From Ulota crispa (Eukaryota; Streptophyta; Bryopsida; Orthotrichales; Orthotrichaceae), in NCBI GenBank assembly GCA_963920765.1, contig OY987245.1:23452727-23516726 (forward strand): a stretch of 64,000 bases of DNA, read 5' to 3'. Position numbers and translations under genes: made by a program. The notes under the pieces are model-generated. The model had not been told where the DNA came from and made no database searches. It saw only the letters and a list, made by a program, of their open reading frames with translations. Below are positions 32,945 to 44,100 of the stretch, one piece after another. How positions within the stretch are numbered: position 1 is the stretch's first letter; every line of letters begins with the position of its first letter.

Positions 32945-33540
32945 GCTCAAAATCTCCCCGCACACTGCTCCCGAGTGCCGGGACCTGTTCCCACTATATT
33001 CAGCAGTTTTCAAAACCCTAATCGAGATCGGCGTTGCTTGCATCAGGTATGCGGTTTTGATGACGGCTCTGGTGATCTAGGTATCACTCTCCATGACCTT
33101 TGTTCAGTATTTATTCTCCTTGCTCTTCCTGAAGTAGAGAGCATTGCACCGCACAGGATTTGGTTTGGTCTTGATTGAACCTATGATAATTTGGTTGTTT
33201 TCCTGATTCTTAAACTTTTGAGTTTTGTTGAGGTCTTATTTGTTGCGTTCGTTGTGTGAGCACCCGCTTTTGTTGAAACTTGTAGAGGTTGCAGCGAGAC
33301 AGTATGATCTTGCATGGTCTATGAAGTTTTTGTTAACTTCTTGAAGGTTTAGGTTGATATCGGCACTTTAAAAAAGCAGCAAGAGTAGGGTTACCTATGA
33401 GCCTTGCTGAAGAACGAGTTGCCAGAGTGACGGGGCTTAGGCGGAGAGTTGCGGCACATTCTCTCATTGAGAGCGTCGCTTGCCATGCCTGTCCTAACAT
33501 TACTTCCGAAGTCTCTGCTTTGGTTGCATTTTTGTGTTAG
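32945..33540 (+). other. Possible 5' end of an unrecognised gene
   Basis: GC content rises at 32945-33045. The stretch contains AAAACCCTAATCGAGATC, typical of plant leaders, followed by CATCAG and GTATGCGG, a good donor. Further on, a 47-residue frame (33396-33539) begins MSLAEERVARVTGLRRRVA and looks codon-like. I do not recognise it and find no later exon before the piggyBac-like elements at 34.2 kb. It may be a gene fragment. Confidence 0.3.
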
Positions 33541-34161
33541 CTAAACTTTACTTATTTGTGATTTCCTTTGCGTCAGTATTGCTTATCGAATGCAAATAGT
33601 TCTATGGATGTTACCTTTAGAACTTATTCTTTTATTGAGTGCTTAGCATAGGCGTTCAAAAACGTATGGTGACATATTCATGAGCTAAAATTATCTGTAT
33701 AATGGGGTAATGATGTTTTCATGATACAGGGTTTCTGAGGTTTCAACTTATGGTTCTTCATTCCTTGCTTCGTTTTCTAATACTTGGACCTTAGCCCTTT
33801 GTTTTCAATTGGAAGGTCTTCTGTTCAATTCGTCATTGTTTTGTGGTTGTTGCTTAATTTCAGACATTTGTATAGAGCCTTGACAGATGAATGGTTTGAA
33901 GTATACAACGTGATTGGAGTATACGAATGATATGTCGGATTCTACACTTTCATGTTAATTTTGAGAGGAAGGTTTTATGGGCTACCAATGTATTATGAAG
34001 TAGAATTGGGACAAACAAAGTTGGGACATGTCACATACTGTATGCTGCCCTTAAATGTTAACTTTTGAGATTTTTGATAGTTGAGACTGTAGAGAAGTCC
34101 ATGAAACTGACATTCAAACCCATAAAGTCGACGCTACAGCTGTGCAAATAAGCTCGGCTTC
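33541..34161. other. Spacer, possible intron or 3' part of the preceding fragment
   Basis: No motif-bearing exon found. Confidence 0.3.
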
Positions 34162-34413
34162 TTAACCCCTGAGCCTGAGCGCCCAGGCCATATTCACTCA
34201 AATTCATACCCTTGTGTATTTAGTCCAATAAAAGTATTACCTAAGTAGAGTTAAATAGCTTGAATTTTTTGAGTGATAGTAGGCACATGCATGTAGGTAC
34301 ATGAAAAATACAAGTACTTTGATTTTACCATTAAGAAGAGGATAAGAGTCAAACATGGACATTTCTCAAAATTGAGTGACCACATAGTGGTTGTTGGGGT
34401 GCTTAGGGGTTAA
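34162..34413. mobile_element. piggyBac-like MITE P5, TTAA flanks
   Basis: TTAA at 34162-34165 and 34410-34413. The left end is CCCCTGAGCCTGAGCGCCC (a CTGAGC repeat of the usual CCCCTGAGCGCCC); the right, inverted, is CCCCTAAGCACCCC. 252 bp, close to P2 and P4 in size. Confidence 0.85.
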
Positions 34414-34485
34414 ACAACTTTTTGGGTCCATTCAAAAATTTCACTTGGATTGATTGGATGATGGTAACATCTTCATATAAATTGT

Positions 34486-35397
34486 TTAACCCTTTAGAGA
34501 CTACCAAACCATATTTTGGTTTGGAAGAGTAGTTTTTGGCCTATATAGTAAAATCGCTCAACAACTTGGAAAATGATCTTGAAGAATGTTTGTGATCACA
34601 AGAATTTTGCATCCAATCCAAAAAACGACAATGGAATTAGATATGTGAGTTGATAAATAATGGTGATTATACATCATGGTCTCAAATATGTATCCATATT
34701 TGGTCAAAGACGGATCAATGCAACAGCACGATACATCAAACATCCAAGAAGGATGCCACATTTCAATTGTGCAGTCTTAAAAAACTTCAAACTGCTTAAG
34801 GAATACGCTTGTATTATTTTTCTATACGGTAGTAGTACAATTGTAGTATTTGAGAATCCATTGAAATGATGCTATCAATTTATTTATAAAAAAATTCATC
34901 ATACATTAAAGCCAATTCTTGATTGCTTTCACCGATCAGATTTTTCATAACAATTACCAAATTTCTTGTAGAAATGTTTTAGGGTAGCCAAGAAAATGGG
35001 ATTTTTGACCCTTTTTGTCCACTTAGCTACACCTTGTGATTGCTATTTTTGTCTATTTTGAGTGAAACTAGTCTTTTTGGAAAGGTGGGAACCTTGTTTT
35101 CTAGAAATGTAAGGCTCTTCTCAATCAAAACTTGCACAAAGCTTTAACATTCAAAACCACACAAGCATGAAAAACTATAGATTCTCCACGTACGGCTCAC
35201 TTAATCATTATAACATTTCACCACCAAAGGTAGATCTAGCTAAAATTTTGATGCATTACAACAAACAAGGTGTTCTTCACATTTGTACGGTTGGATTATT
35301 CAAATTGGGTCCATATTTGATTCAAATGCACATCTAATTGTATTGCCCCCATTTCTAGTGGATTTTGGGAAAATGTGTGTGGTCTTTAAAGGGTTAA
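34486..35397. mobile_element. piggyBac-like element P6, TTAA flanks
   Basis: TTAA at 34486-34489 and 35394-35397. Ends CCCTTTAGAGACTACCAAA and (inverted) CCCTTTAAAGACCACACAC. 912 bp including target sites. A subterminal small palindrome CCAAACCATATTTTGGTTTGG follows the left end. It shares its right TTAA with P7. Confidence 0.75.
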
Positions 35398-35751
35398 CCC
35401 TTAAATGTCCAAGATTACAAAAATTGTCCTTTTGTTTTAAAAAAATATTCTATAGTCTAGAGAAAAGTTGTTTTTCATCTGATTTTTTCCAGAAGTGATC
35501 ATATACATGTAATACATTATGGAAGGTAGAAAAAAAATCATCAAATGCACTCATGTTTTTAGGTATTCCAAATTGTGAAAAAATTTAAAATTATTGTATA
35601 AGGTTCCAAATTGCCCTTATTGCAATTTTCATGGGATTTGCTTGCACCATCGACTTTTCCACTTATTGGAACAATACTATTAGTGTCCATGTGCAATTGT
35701 AGACTGCTATAGGTAGGGCAGGCCACGGTGAATTTGTCTTTTAAGGGTTAA
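35394..35751. mobile_element. piggyBac-like MITE P7, abutting P6
   Basis: TTAA at 35394-35397 and 35748-35751. Ends CCCTTAAATGTCC and (inverted) CCCTTAAAAGACAAA. The interior is shared with P13 (AGAAAAGTTGTTTTTCA, GAAGTGATCATAT, TTTTCATGGGATTTGC). Confidence 0.75.
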
Positions 35752-35935
35752 CTTCATTGTATTTTCAAACCCAAGAAGTCATGGCAACAAAAGTCATGGC
35801 CATATGAGTATTGATTTGTTTGTAATGAACATCACGTTAATGTAAGAAATGCTTATTCTTTCCATTTCTCACAAGCATCTCACTTATCACAAAATATCAA
35901 ATAACAACACACAATAATTAAATTAAATTTTGATG

Positions 35936-38107
35936 TATAGTGATGAACAAAACTGTGTACTCAAATGGAGAACTCAATTTCAATTAAAGTCTTTTGGCAT
36001 TTGATAACATGAATTGTTAAAGTGAATAACAAAAGTGTGAAAACAACTTGTTTCACGTGTGTATGTAAACAAAATGTGGAAAAGTAATAAAATTCTTTAA
36101 AACTAAGGGTTTGAATTGGCTAGGATTCTAGTACTTAGTACTATTCGAAGTTGTATGCTGCTCTTCAAAATTTGTTTTTGTAAGTAATTATGCTTATTTT
36201 AGAGAGGTTGCTTATGTGTTGTGACTCTACATTGATGGTTATAAGAATTATGAGGGGTTTTGTTGTTTGAGTATGGCTATGAAAAAAAAAGTTGTTGTAG
36301 GTCAATTTAGAAGCGATTTGTTGACATGAGAAGTTGTTGTTTCATGTGGTATGAGGTGGTATGAGGTGGTATGAGTCAATTGTGAGTGGCTTAATTGTGA
36401 AAAGAAATTGTTGGAGAAGTGTAGGAATAGAAAAGAGGGTGCCTAAAGCATATGAATGCAAGAGAGAAGTGACGTTGTACTCTACTCACTTAAGGTCATC
36501 TTGAAATTGCATTTAAGATAATAAAAGAATTTCAAAATAAGACAGGTCAAACTAAGTCTAATAGTATTGTAAGGCACATTTTGAGAAGAGAAGATTTGGT
36601 TGCATGTGTGCAACTAAAAAAATCTTTTTCCCTTTCTGGCACAAAGACATATTTTGGCACAATTGAGGTTTGCTCAAAGTAATCAAACTGAACAATTCAC
36701 TTTTGGAAACCTCTTATTTTTAGTGATAAGACAAAGATAAATAGATTTAGTTTAGATGGTAGGTCGTGGTGATGGATTAGAGATGGAGAATGTGTTCAAC
36801 CACAAAATGTTTGTCAAACAGTGAAACATAGTGGCAAGCATGTTATGATTTGGGATTGTATGATAACATTTTGACGTGCAGGTTGGTATATGATTGAAGG
36901 TATTACGGATTAGCATAAGTTTAAAAAAAATTAATTTTCTTTTGTGGTTTACAATTTGGCATTATAATATGGATCTTGGGGAGATCACTTAGTGTATCTA
37001 TAGTATATCACATGTGCCAAGTAATTTTTTGACCCCTATTTAGTTTTTATTAACTACGATTTCAATCTATAATTTTGGGCATTGTTTAGTTAGAACTATA
37101 GGATTCTATTGCCAAAATCTTTAACCCAAATAATATATTAAACAATTTCTAGAGAAGGTTGAAAAATGAACTAAAATTGCATGTTTTTCAACTCAAATAT
37201 TTATCAAGAACACATTTAGACAACCATTGCATCAATATTCAAGAAACATAAACTTTCAATAAAGCCTCATTTTTGAGAAATTTTTGGGTAATTTTTAAAC
37301 AATTTTTTCTTATATAATATAGAGGTGTGAAAGTTATTTTTAGCTTTACAATGTATCCTTTTACTTCAAAAATTTGTAACAAATTATAATTAACAAAAAA
37401 AATTATCGATAATTCAAAACATAAACTTTCAAAATAAGAAAACCTACTCATATTTGTTTTTGTTTCCTTTTATTTAAATTTTAGAACATAGTATAGGAGG
37501 GTCAAAATCTTTGCCACATAGGTTGTATAAATGCATAGAGTGACCTCCCCAAGGTATGGATCCAAGCACCTTAATGTTTCAATAGGATAATGATCCAAAA
37601 TACATAGATGAGTTGATGCAAAGATGGCTTAAATCACAATATTTTGAACTTCTCCAATGGCATACTATATCACTAAACTTGAATCCCATAGAAATTTTAA
37701 GGTCTTTTGAAATGGGATTTAAACAAGTTTTGCTATGCTTCCAAAAAGAATTGAAAAATTGTGGGTGCGTGTGAACAATTTTTTTTGCTTTAGATAGGTG
37801 GATTGCTTAACATTGTACAAAAGCATGCTGCAAAGAATTGATGCTATGTTGGCTGCTAGAGGTTATTGGACAAATTATTAAAGTTCATAGAAGTTAGTTG
37901 AACAATATTGAGTACTTACATGTAGTTCTTGATTATAAATTGTAAGAAATTGTGTAGTTTTTAATTTGATTTATGGTTTTGTATACATGTATACAACACC
38001 ATATGTTTTTTAATACAATTTATAGCTTTGAAAAATGTTATGCACATTGTTGTAAATTATTTGTCAAAGTTCACTTTCTAAAAAAAAGAGTTTTGTTTGT
38101 CACTGTA
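35936..38107 (+). mobile_element. Decayed Tc1-type transposon (DD34E), with a nested element
   Basis: Left end TATAGTGATGAACAAAACT; right end inverted TACAGTGACAAACAAAACTC; TA at both outer edges. Plus-strand transposase remnants in order: LRREDLVACVQLKK (about 36580), PLIFSDKTKINRFSLDGRS (about 36705), WIRDGECVQPQNVCQTVKHSG and HVMIWDCM (about 36780), then, past a 579-bp insertion, DNDPKYIDELMQRWL and LNLNPIE (37590-37695). The second Asp to Glu spacing is 34 residues, the DD34E arrangement of Tc1. Stops and frame changes show it is dead. Plant mariner-like elements usually described are DD39D, so a Tc1-type copy is notable. Confidence 0.9.
36976..37554. mobile_element. hAT-type element nested in the Tc1 transposase, 8-bp duplication TATGGATC
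   Basis: TATGGATC is exactly duplicated at 36968-36975 and 37555-37562. Inverted ends TTGGGGAGATCACTTAGTG and (inverted) CCTTGGGGAGGTCACTCTATG, with pairing for about 80 bp including TTTTGACCC. Removing it and one duplicate brings the transposase context together just before DNDPK. An 8-bp duplication fits the hAT superfamily. Confidence 0.85.
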
Positions 38108-41100
38108 TGAGTTTTTATCACTAATATACAAAAATATATTCATGCTAGCAATTAAACAAATTTCTTTTCAAACAAATCTTCTACTTCGTATTTTCATTTT
38201 ATATTTTTTCAAAAAAAACTTTCAATATCTTCAAATTTTAAATACATATAAATCTTGAATTATTTTTTTGGTCTGTTTTATATTTCCATATTGATGATGT
38301 ATTATTTTGCAACCCCTGAAGTAGTTCTTAGCATCTTCCTATGGCTTCTTGAATAATGTATCCTTCAATAATACTCTCCTCATGTCTTGCTTGTTGTCAA
38401 AAAAATCCTTTTAAACATTATAAGAATTGTTTTACAAAAAACATATTCCTACTAGATCCAATAACTTGAATTTTTTAAACAACATGATACAATGAATGGA
38501 CTTATGAATCAAAAAATGATATAGGAAACTGCAATTCTTACAAGCTCAATACAATAGTTGCTTGTTTCAACATCCTTTTAAAAACTAATTTGCTAAATTT
38601 TGGATGTGATTCATTGTACCAATCTTGACAAACAAAATATGGCTTCTTGTACTCCTCAATGCACAAAGCATCTCATTGCAATTTGGCACAAAATACCTCA
38701 AGATATTCATATAGTCATGTGACTTCAACCTACTGAATTGATACTATTTGTTTAGAGAGTTTGATAGTTCAATTCCAAATTATGTAAGAGTTTTGATTGA
38801 ATTTATAACTGGAAAAAATGTAATCATTTATAGTTACGTATCTATGGTGCTGCTTCATAATTACCACTTTCATTTCATTCCTACAATTTCATCTTAGAAT
38901 TATCAATTTTCATGTCTTCTTTGGATTGAAGAGTGTCTATGTAGCAAAAGTGAGCATGACATGTTTTTGATGACATATATGCTATCTATTAAGTGTTGCA
39001 AGTAAAGTCTAGTTCAATATGGAAATGCAAAAAAACATGAAAGATAATACGTTTTTGGAAGTTTATTCCTTAACCTCAAATTCTACTTTGTTTGACACTT
39101 TTCCATAGTATGCTTTCTTAGAATTGGAGTTAGATCAAGTTTTCCATTAAAATTAAAAACCCAAAGGTGTTTAAAATAGATGATCCATTGGCAAAAAACT
39201 TGAAAGCGTGTATATATAGCTTTTTTAGAGAAAGAGCTCTTTTAACAAAAAAACAAGCATACTTTCTTGTAGTTACAAAATCTACAATTCAAGCAAAACA
39301 AACAATGTTAAATTTGAGCATTTGTAACCTCTCATTTTACAATTTTTCTATTATAAGTTCACAAAGTTTTTTCAATTGTTACAAGTCATAATGAGTCATC
39401 TAGACTAAAATCTCATTACATTTCAAATACCTATGTGCTTTTAGAATTTTGTACAAATTTGTTCCAATTTTTTGTGTATCAATTGAAACTATACATGTAT
39501 TTTTTCTAAAAATATTATTTACATATGTTTTGATTTTAAAATGTTCTAAAAATAAGTACATCTTTGATTTATCCTATTCTTCCATTAAAACATATAGATT
39601 ATATATTATAGGTAACAATTTATCTATAATTTTTTTGAAGTTGAGCTACAAATAGATGTTGCACAAATTTTTAACTTGATAAAATATCTCCATTAAAGAA
39701 AAACCAACAAGATCGTATTTTTAGGTATAATATATTTATTGAAAGAGGAGATTCTATGACCTTATTTTTGTGGTACATTCTTTTGCTTTTATTTCTTTTT
39801 ACACTTGACTATTGGCATATAGGAAATCTCATTAAAATGGTGAATTTTTGCAAACTTGGCATTGTTAAATACAAAACCTGCATTTTGAAATCTATATCAA
39901 CTTTAGACTTGAATGAATAAAGGACATTGAAATATCATCATTTCATTGAAGCCCTCATATACGTTCTATATTTATTCAAAGTAAAATGAAATAATCTTTT
40001 TTATGTAAAATTAATATACACATTCAATCTAAAAGAATGAAGACCCATGACTACGATAATCAGCAATTTAATGTTTCATTGATTGGAATGGTTACTGCGT
40101 TTCTAATTTTATAATAAATCGTAAAGTTGTTCATTTGATTGTATGGCTTTGTAACGTCTTTTCAAATTGATTATAATTGTAGAATTTTGACTTTATAAAA
40201 TCAATTTCGAAGTTTTGTTCATCAAACTTTGAACTTGTCATAAAGCAATTGAAAAAACATGGGCTATTTGTGATCTGTGATCATCCTGACCACCTTCACT
40301 TGAAGAAAGTGCTTATTAGGTATATATAAATCATGCACTCTAATACCATTTGTCTACAACATATTCAGTTCTTTGTGGGATTGTCATTAGAAGAAATTGA
40401 GCAATAAACAACTAGTCCTAAACGACTACAGATGTCTTAAAACAACTGTAATTCTTTCTGGGGCTGTCATTAGAAGAAATTGAGCAATAAATAACTAGTC
40501 CTAAACGACTACAGATGTCTTGAACAATTGTAATTGAGTCATTGTACAGTTGTTTAGGACATTTGCAGTCATTGTGAACCAGTTTTTTAAGACAAAATTT
40601 TCTTTTAGTGTGTATATACACATTTATATTTGTTAGTTGATATTTTCTATGGACAATCATAGTAAGAATCATTGTAAGAATCAAGTTTGACATTTTGGTT
40701 TGCATATCTGAGGGCAAATTATAATTGATCATGAAAATCGAACAAACATTAAAATATGTATTTATAGTAATTAGGCCAATTGACATGATCTATATACATT
40801 TCCAATCAAACGTCAAGAGGCTAGTTTAGAATTTCTTTTGATTGTTTCCACATTTTGGAATCATGAATACATTTTGTTTCATCTTTGTTTTGATTTTTCA
40901 TCTGGAAATCCAAACTTGAAATTGCCTTGAAAATGATCACAGTGAGGTTTCAACAAAAGAAGTCATTGGGAATTTTTCTAATTTCATTTTGTGAGAGTTA
41001 ACTTTTGATTACAATGCATTCCAAGGCACCCAGGAAGTAACATTGACAAAACTCTTGGGAGAAGCACATTTGATTTTTAGTGAATATAAAGATGAAAATT

Positions 41101-41121
41101 GATTATGGAGAGTTTACATAC
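38108..41121. other. AT-rich stretch downstream of the GMI1-like exons
   Basis: The missing 3' exons of the GMI1-like gene should lie here if introns are short. I searched by eye for the family's next block (a TDAGFxPTPSKTDLA-like motif) and did not find it. Otherwise AT-rich with no gene. Confidence 0.4.
40382..40547 (+). repeat. Two-unit direct tandem repeat, 83-bp period
   Basis: TGTCATTAGAAGAAATTGAG starts at 40382 and again at 40465. The units share GACTACAGATGTCTT and the next 15-20 bases, with few differences. Local duplication of unknown meaning. Confidence 0.75.
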
Positions 41122-44100
41122 CTATGAATGCCTTAACACGTTTGTAGCAGTGCCTATTCACTTCATTCATTCTGAAGATTCTTTTGGGCTCCATGAATGG
41201 AAGCCTTCCCTGCACATGCCAATTTGTCACTTACAAAAGTTTGTTGCTAGAAAGGACCCAAAATAAACCAACAAATTATTTCAAAATTTCTTCAGTACTC
41301 ATATTTCAGAGAAGTCCTTTTTTTTAATAAGAAACATGAAATGTGAAGACTTCTTGTGCATCTGGAAGCAAGCGATTGAGTCGACGTACAGACCGGCGAG
41401 AAAAACTTTCGAAGTTTTCCGTGAAATTTGAGTCTACAATCTTCAGCTGGTCAATAATATCATCAATTACTTCCATTCCCTGTTTACAATGATAATTGTC
41501 CTAGAAAAATCAATGATATATATAGAAGATAAGAGCAGTTGCAATCAAAAGAATTATTAGGTCACGACAGTTAAGTCCTCGACAACACCTATAATTAAAA
41601 TATGCAACTAAATATGCAACTAAATAGAGCTTCGAAGAATAGATGATGATCACCTTGTTAACATGAAAGTAATGACAGGTGATAAGTGCATTTGCCTCGT
41701 CACCTTTTTTCCTGCGCGCTCTAAACACAGCAAAAAATCTCATAAGTCTCTGCTTGGAATGGCTGCCTATGGGATGCATGGAGCAATGAAACAACACAAC
41801 CTCTGGAACAAATTCTGCTTGAGCAAGAACACTTAGGAATAAGTACTTCGAAGTACCTGATAAACCCATGATTATGATTTCTCTGACTTTGATAAACTTC
41901 GGGATCATAAGAAAAGGATCTCCACGACCTGAATGAAAATTTGAGGTAGTCACCTCACTACCCAATACCCCTGCTAGATCATCACCATTGACCTGCACAC
42001 AAAGCAAAACACCTCAGAGCTGGAAGTCCAAATGTAACAAAAATAAACAGTGCACTACTGATAAAGATTTTCTCACCAGAATTTCCACAGGCCTGGTTGT
42101 GATGGTTTCGCCATTTCTTTCATCGTTCTGCGTCAGACAAATAGTCAAATTTGTGAATCTTACATGCATAAAATGGAAGCAACAGTTAAATCATTCAAAA
42201 AGAGGCAAAATAAGTGAAAGGTAATTTTTACCTGAATGTATGGGAAATAGTAATCTTTTAGCTTACGCTGCACATCCTCAACCTTCCAGGTTGACACTTG
42301 CCGATTCAAATCCGAAATCACTACCTGAAACATCATGTTACAATGCAGTAAGAGCAATTTACATTAGTCGGCTTAACACAATGTTTAAGCTGAATGAACC
42401 AAACCTACTGAAATACTGAGGTGTTTACCTTAGTAAAGCTTCCATGTGGAGACATTCGACGCTCATCTTCAGTCGGTACACATAACTCCCCTCCCGTCTA
42501 TGAAAATGACAAAAGATATTGACTTACCAAGTCTTAGGCACGTTGTCACTGAAAAGTCAAAAATAGGGTATTAAACATCTAAAGGATATAGTCCTGTACC
42601 TTCCATACACTACCAGATTTCACATTTTCTGTCAATGACTTTCTGCCCAAATGCAAAATAGCCACCCTCTGCGAAGTCTCTGTTTTAGACGAGACCGTTA
42701 TTCTCCTAGCAAAACAGATTCAACGTAAATAGATGGATCACTCTAAAAGAAAACCCAGATACGACTACTCCAGAAACTCTAATTTTTGCTTGCAACAAAG
42801 CAACAATTTTTGGATAGTGCAACAAAAATTTCATTCACCATAGCTAATAGCTAAGACATTAGTTAATAGCTAGATCCTCGCAACTGAGATCAAGGGAGAG
42901 GTGTTGGATTTCCATGAAATACAAATGTAACAGTGATTTAAGAATGACACTAGAGTGAACATACGAAGTCTTTATTCACATATTGAATGATGTGCACTTA
43001 TGCATATTGCCTTTAAATTCCGAGTCAAGACCGAGGCCTGTGACCTACATCAGCGGCATTGGCAAATGGAAAACATCATATACCCTCCAAGACAAAACCT
43101 GGCCAAAATTCCTCCAAATCCGTACATTCCAAAGTTGGGCTGCGCATCAAATTACCAAATTACCACACATCAGTATAATGGAAGATTCAAAGTTCTTCAC
43201 ATTTGAACATACTCAAAATGTTCAACTTAGCTTGGTGATGCAGAATTCATAAGGAGCCAAATGAATTGTCCTATTGACAATTTAATTCTACCTGATATAA
43301 CCTGACACTCATATTAGGTTTATACCACTCTAATTACTCCAGCATGTACTAACACAAAATCAACACAAGGATTATATGAATAAAATGCCAATTAACTTAG
43401 CGTCAAAGGACTTTAGACAGAACAGAGGTGTCTTTTGTGATGATCTTAAGTCACACGTTTCAAGCAAGAATAATCATTAAATAGATAGCTAGAGTTGAGA
43501 ATCCCTACCTTCAAGTATGGAGGATCTCCACCAATTGCCTCATTTATGATATGCCTGTTTGTAAAAGATGCCACGTGATGTGGCATTGTGACTATGCCAC
43601 ATTAGATGTATTTTATTAATGGATGATCTTTGTTTTTAATAGTTTTAGAGAAGGTTAGGGTCTTTGGCACTTCATTTCATTTGACACCTCATTAGAGGCC
43701 ACTTAGGGTTTGGAGTTAAGTAAGGCACGTTATTTGTGTAACTTGGCATTCTTTGTCAAGTCAAGTCAAGTCTTGTGAGATGTTTTTGAGAGAAAGTACG
43801 TTTGCTGTGTTTTCTTGAGTTTTATATTAATCTTTCACGTTTCTCTTTGCACTCTTGGATTCTTCGTGAGCGGAATGAGAGGTAGCTTGACTGACGTTTA
43901 AGTGCTTAGATTTTGTATCTTATCATTGAGAGCATATTTATATATATGATTATGAATTACATTTTTGTTTTTATCTACTGTTAGTGATATAATATGATGT
44001 ATTGAGTGATAGTATACGATGTATTGTGTTTAGCAATATCTATTTACACGACAAAGATCCCAAAGTGCCCCTGTATAGACAATTCAACATGGTTGTTGTA

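Noticed and set aside
40418-40786. Minus-strand 122-residue frame as a missing exon of the GMI1-like gene
   Set aside because: No match to the expected next block or hinge and it crosses the 83-bp tandem repeat.
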